Below, in pieces: positions 7,899 to 12,682 of a stretch of 12,682 nt of DNA. The notes under the pieces are model-generated. The model was given only the letters and a program-made list of their open reading frames with translations. It searched no databases and was not told where the DNA came from. Origin of the DNA: Ectocarpus siliculosus. Lineage: Eukaryota > Sar > Phaeophyceae > Ectocarpales > Ectocarpaceae. The translations under genes and the position numbers were made by a program. Within the stretch, counting starts at the first letter, position 1. Each line of letters starts with the position of its first letter. The stretch is taken from assembly GCA_000310025.1 (NCBI GenBank), contig FN649746.1:336258-348939 (forward strand). The letters are read 5' to 3'.

Positions 7899-10128
7899 GT
7901 GAGCTGTCTTCAGTTTGCGTAGTAGAAATGTTGGAGTTTGATTTAGTTGGCGAGGGATGATGGTGTGTGGTGATGTATGATGATGTCGTCATCGTCCTTT
8001 GGAGAGACTTGGTACTGAACCAAACCGGCAATAGGCACACGTTATAAAAGCCTCTACCGATTACGTTGACTGCGTCCTTTATAGCACGCCCCCTGCCTCT
8101 GAAACCGACGCTGCTTGTGGTTGCAACCACGAGCGACTGCATACACCAGCCAAATTAAGAAATAAAGTTTGACACACCTACATGTAGATCTGTAAGTTCA
8201 GATGTGTAGTGTAGGCGGAGATGGATCGCCCCTCATTTCAAAGGTCACGTCGGGAGCGGAAAAATTGATAGCAGCAGCAGCGCCTGCTGAGACGGCTTAC
8301 GTGACCTGGCCGTGAAGATGCCTCACGTATGTAGGGCTCCTTTATTTCGCTTTTTTGCCTATCATGGGGTTGCCGTGTTTGACATTCACTGAATTGTATG
8401 CCACAGCAAGCGCTAGCTTACCACAGCGCTAGGTCGAGGATGGTTGGGGATAATTTCGCCGCGGCAGGCGAGTGCGAACTTCAACAGCACGCCCGGCGTA
8501 CTTGCTAGGGCGTATGCAGTGTACGTTAGCCCCACCCTCTACCATCATGCCCTGCATTTGTTTTTATTTACCACATCCCAACCCAGATTTGGCGTTGTAA
8601 AACAAGCCATCCCCCTCGGTGTTTGTCATCGGGTTGGGTTTTCGTCGCTTGGCAACGACGTTGTGAAACAAGCCATCCCCGCCCGTGTTTTTCATCGGGT
8701 TGGGTTTTCGTCGAATGGCAATGACGTTGTAAAACAAGCCGATCGCTTCGTGAGCTCGACCACCAGCGTGCCGTTTTTTTTTTTTGCCGTTTTTTTTTTT
8801 TTTGCGGTAACCATAATGGTGGTCGAGTAGATCATGTTGTGCGGGGTTGACAACAGTCACTCCGCGCAACGGGGATGATCGCACCACGTTGTGTTAAATT
8901 GGTTAAGCACCCTCGGGTCAGTTACACAATGCTCATAACTGTCTCTGGAAGCGAAAGCACCCGAAAATAAATTAAGTCATTCGCAGCTGTCATCCGTATG
9001 CAAGGAAGTAAGCGCCAAACAAGATGCCGAACACCCTTCGCAGGATGCAGGGCACCCTTCATGCGACTCGCCGAATACCTCACGGCGCTTCGCGCTTGGT
9101 GATGTGAGAGCGTGGTCCGGTGAGAACCCGGCGTGCTCCGGCCCGACCTTGTAGGGATGCGAAGTAAATGGTGTAACGACTACGGGATGCACAACCCAGA
9201 TTTGGCGTGAACTCTATTTTGCCGCTTGTATACCCATCCGCGCTCCGCGCTTGGGGACACAGCAGTTGACCGTGCCACAATCGCTCTTGACCCTACCTAC
9301 TGGCACGCTGGCACCGCCTACGTGTGCGCACCGTCGTCGCTTCAATTCCACCGGGACGTAAGAATTGCAAGTACGTTTCACTGGTTTCGAGATAAAGAAG
9401 TCCGCAATCACTGCTGGTACTGCTGCTGCTGCTGTGCGGAAAAATTCAACATCGCCAGTGCGCTTTTTCCCGAGAACATTCTACATACTGGTACATACGA
9501 AACGACGACGACTACAAGTACTTTTGAAAATGTTCAAGAGAAGGTACTTCTACAACAGCAGTAGTCTGGAAGAAACGTGCAAATATTCGGTTGAGCCCTC
9601 GTACATCCCGTTGCAGGCTACTATCAGTTTATGGCAAGGCTACTCAGTCAGCGTGACTGGTGAGGCGTCGGTGACCCCCGCTGCCCGAAGTTGTGTGTGC
9701 CCTGTAGTCCTGATTTTGTTGCCATGCGGCTCCCTTGTAGTTTTTGTGCAAGAATCTGTTGATCGACAGAATCTGTTGTTGGTCGATCGCAGCTCTCCGG
9801 GAGGTTGCGCAAGTCTCGCCTAATTGGTAGACTCCAATAACAACAATGGCCAGCTCGGAGGGCATCGACGTCTTCACCCTTAAGTAGGGAACAGCTGGAC
9901 GGGCTTCAGAGAAACCACATGGAGTCAGAAATCAGGAACAGGGTACAAAGCGCAACTTCGGGCAGCCGGGGTCCTCGCGCGGACGCCCCACCAATCACGC
10001 TGATTTGGGTAATTTTGTGGGTTTGTCTTTATCCAACGAAACGTATGCTCTTGCCCTCCCAACTACGGCATGACTTCCCTGGCCGGCCCCTCGGTGTCTC
10101 CCTCCTCCAGTTACGTTTGCTGTTCCCA

Positions 10129-10169
<41 letters not shown>

Positions 10170-11335
10170 CCGTACACGGCTGACTACCACCATCCCTGTG
10201 TCTCGCCCGAAACGGGCTTGCCGCACCGTGCGTAGTTTACCAGACTAGCTTAACCGAACCTTAACCTTTCCAACCGTGTTTTTCTTTGTTCTTTTTTCTT
10301 TTTGCAGGAAAGGGTGGTAAGAACCGTCGGAGGGGAAAGAACGAGAACGAGGAGACCAAGCGCGAGCTCGAGTTCAAGGAGGCCGGCCAAGAGTACGCGC
10401 AGGTAGGTGTGGGTGCACTTGGTAGATACAGTCGTTTTTTGCTATAATAGCGGGTTTACAAGTAAATGTTGCGTCGTCGATCTCGCTCTTGCCGCGTGGT
10501 GTGTACCTCGTATTGTATCTAGATAAATCAATCGCAACAGCAGCTTTGTTGGTTTTTCGTGGGTGGGTTCACAAGTAGACGTTGTCGCGTCATCACTCTC
10601 GCGCTTGCCGCCATTGTTCTTGCGTGGCTTGCTGTCTGAGACAGATTGGATGTTGGCACTTGTCCTCGCTGCTTCTTGCCCTGTCGTAGACACGTCACAC
10701 TGCTGTCACGCGTGGCCGGGGTGACTCGAGCGGGTGAACCGTTGAAGAATGCGCCGTCGGTGCTGGCCTGGCGCTGTCATTAGTTTGCTGTTCCGTGTTC
10801 CCCTCCTCCTCTGTTGCTGCTGCTCGAACGAGACACGCATCTCTCAATCCTAAAATGGCGGCGGGAACCACTGGCGGGGTATCTGTGTAGGAGTAGTCTA
10901 TGTTTCGTTTGAGTTGAGGATAGCTTTTTGAGCGTGGGTTAGGGTTAAGTTGATGTGGGAGAGCCCTTGCTCTTGCCAACCTCGGTGGACCCCCCCCCCA
11001 ACAGACCCACCGGTAGCGCTTTTGCGGAGGAAGTTGTCGTTTGAGACGTGAGGGCTCACACTTTTCGAATTATCGAAACGAGGGCGTCCTTTGCGACATA
11101 TCGAAACTATTGGTACAGTTGTGATGGTATAAAACGACCATGTTTTGACCGATTTCTACTGCGAAAGGTTGTGCGCATGCTGGGTAACGGGCGAGCGGAG
11201 TGCTACTGCTACGACGGAGTTACGCGCCTGGGACACATCCGGGGGAAGATGCGCAAGAAAGTGTGGGTTAGCGCCGGTGATATCGTTCTCGTGGGAAAGA
11301 GGGACTACCAAGACGACAAGGCAAGCGTGTTTTGA
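7883..11335 (+). CDS. EIF1A: Translation initiation factor eIF1A, conserved residues 1-88; C-terminal part not found
   Basis: eIF1A is an OB-fold factor that binds the A-site region of the 40S subunit and promotes scanning and start-codon selection. Exons 7883-7898, 10308-10402 and 11168-11320 join in phase to 88 residues collinear with animal eIF1A. They comprise [20 protein letters not shown] (basic N-terminal tail), [55 protein letters not shown] and RDYQDDK. The family normally continues with A-D-V-I-L-K-Y, a helical part and an acidic tail, about 55 more residues. None of this occurs in any forward frame up to the window end. After DYQDDK the genome reads GCAAGC, which is either a GC-type donor or the codons A-S-V-F and a stop at 11333-11335. 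The gene is divergent from RPS4. Confidence 0.93.
8579..8595. repeat. 17-bp direct repeat, left copy
   Basis: CAACCCAGATTTGGCGT, repeated exactly at 9192-9208, 613 bp away in the same intron. It joins the left edge of the minisatellite. Confidence 0.85.
8594..8744. repeat. Minisatellite, 66-bp unit, about 2.3 copies
   Basis: Units start at 8594, 8660 and 8726 (GTTGTAAAACAAGCC / GTTGTGAAACAAGCC / GTTGTAAAACAAGCC). The full units share GTGTTT, CATCGGGTTGGGTTTTCGTC and GGCAA-GAC. The unit is 22 codons long and open on both strands (plus: V-V-K-Q-A-I-P ... H-R-V-G-F-S-S), but it sits in eIF1A intron 1 with no start or splice context. Confidence 0.88.
8755..8827. repeat. Inverted repeat with two poly(T) runs in its loop
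   Basis: CTCGACCACCA (8755-8765) and TGGTGGTCGAG (8817-8827) are perfect 11-bp inverted repeats. The 51-bp loop holds T runs of 12 (8774-8785) and 14 (8790-8803), each preceded by GCCG. Directly follows the 66-bp minisatellite. Confidence 0.8.
9192..9208. repeat. 17-bp direct repeat, right copy
   Basis: Exact copy of 8579-8595. Together they bracket the minisatellite, the poly(T) hairpin and about 365 bp of further sequence in eIF1A intron 1. Confidence 0.85.
10131..10167. repeat. (CT)n microsatellite
   Basis: An uninterrupted CT run of 37 bases in eIF1A intron 1, about 140 bp before the exon 2 acceptor. As a long pyrimidine tract it could influence acceptor choice. Confidence 0.97.
10308..10402 (+). 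CDS. EIF1A: eIF1A exon 2 (residues 6-37)
   Basis: Begins after a long pyrimidine tract and TTTTTGCAG and ends in GCGCAG before GTAGGT. It encodes [20 protein letters not shown] and [12 protein letters not shown]: the Lys/Arg-rich N-terminal tail and the first strand region of the OB fold. Confidence 0.95.
10403..11167 (+). other. eIF1A intron 2
   Basis: 765 bp, GT-AG with an AAG acceptor. It contains the diverged repeat and a short GGGTTAGGGTTAA at 10936-10948, which resembles two telomere-type units. Confidence 0.9.
10452..10611. repeat. Diverged direct repeat in eIF1A intron 2
   Basis: The stretch at about 10452-10497 (GGGTTTACAAGTAAATGTTG ... CTCTTGCCGC) recurs with roughly three quarters identity at about 10564-10611 (GGGTTCACAAGTAGACGTTG ... 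CGCTTGCCGC). An old duplication with no visible function. Confidence 0.55.
11168..11320 (+). CDS. EIF1A: eIF1A exon 3 (residues 38-88)
   Basis: Fifty-one codons starting in phase 0 after acceptor CTGCGAAAG (an AAG acceptor, less usual than CAG/TAG). It encodes [37 protein letters not shown] and [14 protein letters not shown], the bulk of the OB fold. The 3' border is AAG then GCAAGC, a good match to a GC-AG donor. No canonical GT donor is present at the family's intron-compatible position. Confidence 0.93.
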
Positions 11336-11513
11336 CAGGAAAAAAGAAAGGCAAAGCATCACTTGACAGAGCGCGTGCGGTACACGGGGGGGGGGGGAAG
11401 GGAAGGGTTCCTGCAACAGCTTTATCGCGCATGAATCTATGCCGGTATCATGCCCAGCAAAGGACAAGTGCTGCGTACAACGGAACCATTAGTTTGTTCT
11501 TGTTTTTTTTCAG
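11321..11513 (+). other. Stretch between eIF1A exon 3 and the next exon candidate
   Basis: Either the start of a GC-AG intron or the eIF1A 3' UTR plus intergenic DNA before a third gene. Contains the G12 run. No poly(A) signal AATAAA is seen. Confidence 0.5.
11386..11397. repeat. Poly(G) run
   Basis: Twelve consecutive G on the plus strand between eIF1A exon 3 and the next exon candidates; a place where sequencing length errors are likely. Confidence 0.95.
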
Positions 11514-11568
11514 AAAGACTACCTGTTCGAGATACCTCAGTCGGAAGGGATGTGTTGGAGTCTTTTCA
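11514..11568 (+). CDS. Possible upstream exon of the same unidentified gene
   Basis: Strong signals on both sides: a T-rich acceptor (TTTTTTTTCAG) and donor GTAAGTG. In the frame that joins the 11896 exon it encodes RLPVRDTSVGRDVLESF plus two bases. Another frame (K-D-Y-L-F-E-I-P-Q) looks more coding by third-base composition but hits a stop at 12334 if joined onward. An ATG at 11450 lies in the first frame without a stop, so an unspliced first exon 11450-11568 is also possible. It cannot be read on from eIF1A residue 88 into the conserved eIF1A tail. Confidence 0.3.
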
Positions 11569-11895
11569 GTAAGTGAATTGAAACCGACTGGAAACTGTGC
11601 TTATTTTGAGTTTGTGTCAGCCTTGAGTTATGTCCGTGATGCCAGTTTTACTGCGATGCCGCTCTGAGGAATCAAGTGCCCACTGTTTTACCGATGCAGA
11701 CGGCGTGCGTTTATGCGGTGTTCAGTTTCAGCTTTTGCACCGTACAGCAGAGAAAGTTGTGGTTTTTGATCCCCCCGCTCAAGCGCTTGAAAAATGTCAA
11801 CGCTGTGTACTTGTACAATCGGTGTGCATATGTTACTAGTTGCTGGGTATCCGAGACGCTCGTCTGTTTTTTTTTTTTGTCTCTTTTATCCCTAG
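11569..11895 (+). other. Probable intron upstream of exon candidate 11896
   Basis: T-rich sequence with a T12 run at 11867-11878 ahead of the acceptor. Open frames through it are not convincing as coding sequence. Confidence 0.4.
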
Positions 11896-11961
11896 TTTCG
11901 CGTGGTGGAACAAAGTGTTTCCGGCCGAGTTCTCGACACCGCAGATGTCAAAAAGATGGAA
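11896..11961 (+). CDS. Possible internal exon of the same unidentified gene
   Basis: A strong acceptor (a T12 run, then TCTCTTTTATCCCTAG) is followed 66 bases later by GTATGA. In the frame that continues into the 12299 exon (phase 2) it encodes FAWWNKVFPAEFSTPQMSKR, with about 70% G/C at third positions, higher than the competing frame (F-R-V-V-E-Q...). No family recognised. The call rests on splice signals and phase agreement only. Confidence 0.3.
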
Positions 11962-12298
11962 GTATGATACTACAATGCGCGCGACTAGGCAGCAAGGGAC
12001 CGAGGCACCCACACGGACCCGCCTGCCTCTATGCCGTAACAACGTGCATCTGGCTGTTGGCTGTTGGCTGTCAGTAGTGCTGTACGTTCCTGTCGTGCTT
12101 TCTGTCGTGCGTTCTTTCAGCTCTTCTGCTGGGCAGCCGATTCCGCTTGGTCGTGCCGCCTTTCTTGACTCGCACGCCCGCCTTTTCCCCCTGCCCTCCG
12201 CCGTTCACTTGCCGCCGGATTTGTCACACACGCGGGACCCCCCCCCCCCCCCCCCCCTTTCCCCCCGGGATAACTACGTTTGCGTTTCCCACGTGCAG
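11962..12298 (+). other. Probable intron before the Ser/Gly-rich exon
   Basis: Starts at GTATGA and ends at CACGTGCAG. It contains a CTGTTGG triplication near 12051-12069 and the C20 run. A second possible acceptor (GTTCTTTCAG) ends at 12120. Confidence 0.4.
12238..12257. repeat. Poly(C) run
   Basis: Twenty consecutive C, 41 bp before the acceptor of the Ser/Gly-rich exon. Its length is unlikely to be stable or exactly sequenced. Confidence 0.95.
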
Positions 12299-12682
12299 TC
12301 GACCCGCCAAGGCAAGCGGTGGTGGTGGTATCCTGAGCAATTGCGCTCTGGACGACTTCCCCGCTACCCCCGCTACCAACAAGAACGCCTCTGACACCGA
12401 CAAGCCGGGCACCAAGGCCAAGGGCGACCACGGTACCGGTGCCGGTGGTAGGGCTAGCGGCGGCGGCGGCGGCGGCGGTACCGGTGGCAGGAAGAACCGT
12501 CTCTCTCCGGGCTCGGCGTCGTCGTCGGCATCGTCTACCCCGCTGTCGGTGCTCTCGTCGAACTCCAGCACGCCTCGGAGCGCCGGGGATGGTTCCCAAA
12601 CGTCCCTTGGTTCGATCGCCGCCATGACCCTGAACCCGTCGCTGTGGAAGCTGGTGGAGCGAGGAGAGACGTGTCCGTTTCC
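12299..12682 (+). CDS. Ser/Gly-rich coding exon of an unidentified gene, runs off the window
   Basis: Reading CGA from 12300 the frame stays open to the window end, with GC-ended codons typical of the RPS4 and eIF1A exons (frequent TCG, AAG, AAC, CTG, GCC). The segment encodes RPAKASGGGGILSNC, an acidic/Lys-rich linker, a Gly run from a GGC repeat (about 12459-12478), a Ser-rich stretch (SPGSASSSASSTPLS) and then a less biased end, MTLNPSLWKLVERGETCPF. I do not recognise the family. Low-complexity Ser/Gly linkers suggest a regulatory or signalling protein, but no function can be assigned. The 5' border is an acceptor (TTTCCCACGTGCAG), and no in-frame ATG occurs back to the stop at 12075, so upstream exons are needed. 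Long reverse-strand frames over the same bases are mirror low-complexity reading. Confidence 0.6.

Larger units (their letters stand above)
7899..10307 (+). other. eIF1A intron 1
   Basis: 2409 bp, GT-AG. It holds the 66-bp minisatellite, the poly(T) hairpin, the 17-bp direct repeats, a pair of loose 21-bp repeats near 9021-9062 (ACACCCTTCGCAGGATG / GCACCCTTCATGCG) and the (CT)n tract. No embedded gene recognised. Confidence 0.9.

Noticed and set aside
7976-8102. ATGATGA with later CTGA boxes on the plus strand in eIF1A intron 1
   Set aside because: Spacing is too long, the region is a GATG-rich simple sequence, and no rRNA complementarity was recognised.
10936-10948. GGGTTAGGGTTAA as an interstitial telomere repeat
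   Set aside because: Only about two units inside an intron; too short to mean more than chance or a minor motif.
11630-11839. Frame containing T-D-A-D-G-V-R-L-C-G-V, resembling a DENN-domain motif
   Set aside because: The resemblance is short, third-base composition is intron-like, no flanking splice sites join it in phase to the neighbouring exon candidates, and a rival frame is equally open.
11938-11994. GCAGATGTC followed by TACAATGCG, reminiscent of the missing eIF1A A-D-V...Y-N-A segment
   Set aside because: Stops interrupt it and there is no acceptor before it in the right phase; the likeness is a few codons only.
12224-12625. Minus-strand Pro/Asp-rich frame (133 codons) opposite the Ser/Gly exon
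   Set aside because: The plus frame has better codon bias and stays open to the edge; the reverse frame is its low-complexity mirror and runs through the C20 tract.

Overview
This window is nuclear DNA from an intron-rich eukaryote. Two conserved translation genes can be assembled exon by exon. Their coding exons are short and GC-rich at third positions. They are separated by introns of roughly 0.4 to 2.4 kb that carry microsatellites, homopolymer runs and small palindromic elements. Residue choices in the ribosomal protein and the intron density suggest a stramenopile, possibly a brown alga, but that is an inference from style and was not searched.

Left half (about 110-7525, minus strand): the gene for 40S ribosomal protein eS4 (RPS4). 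Eight exons give residues 1-235 with no net length change against the animal protein (263 residues). Only the last, roughly 28-codon exon lies beyond the left edge. The start codon is probably a lone ATG exon at 7523-7525 followed by a 1.7 kb intron. Its introns hold a 125-bp tandem duplication that looks like two box C/D snoRNA units with a guide against conserved 25/28S rRNA, two identical 92-bp elements with terminal inverted repeats, a roughly 270-bp near-palindrome, and a duplicated 3' splice site.

Middle (7526-7882): a 357-bp intergenic stretch that appears to be a shared divergent promoter.

Right half (7883-11335, plus strand): a gene for translation initiation factor eIF1A. Exon 1 has five codons, then comes a 2.4 kb intron, exon 2, and exon 3. 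Residues 1-88 align with the animal factor without gaps. The expected C-terminal part (about 55 residues) is not found in the next 1.36 kb. The last exon ends either at a GC-type splice donor or at a near-by in-frame stop.

Right end (11514-12682, plus strand): the 5' or internal part of a third gene of unknown function. It is represented by one convincing Ser/Gly-rich exon running off the window and two weaker upstream exons.

Taken together, the window is a translation neighbourhood: a small-subunit protein and an initiation factor that binds the small subunit are transcribed divergently, and the ribosomal protein gene probably hosts snoRNAs for rRNA methylation.
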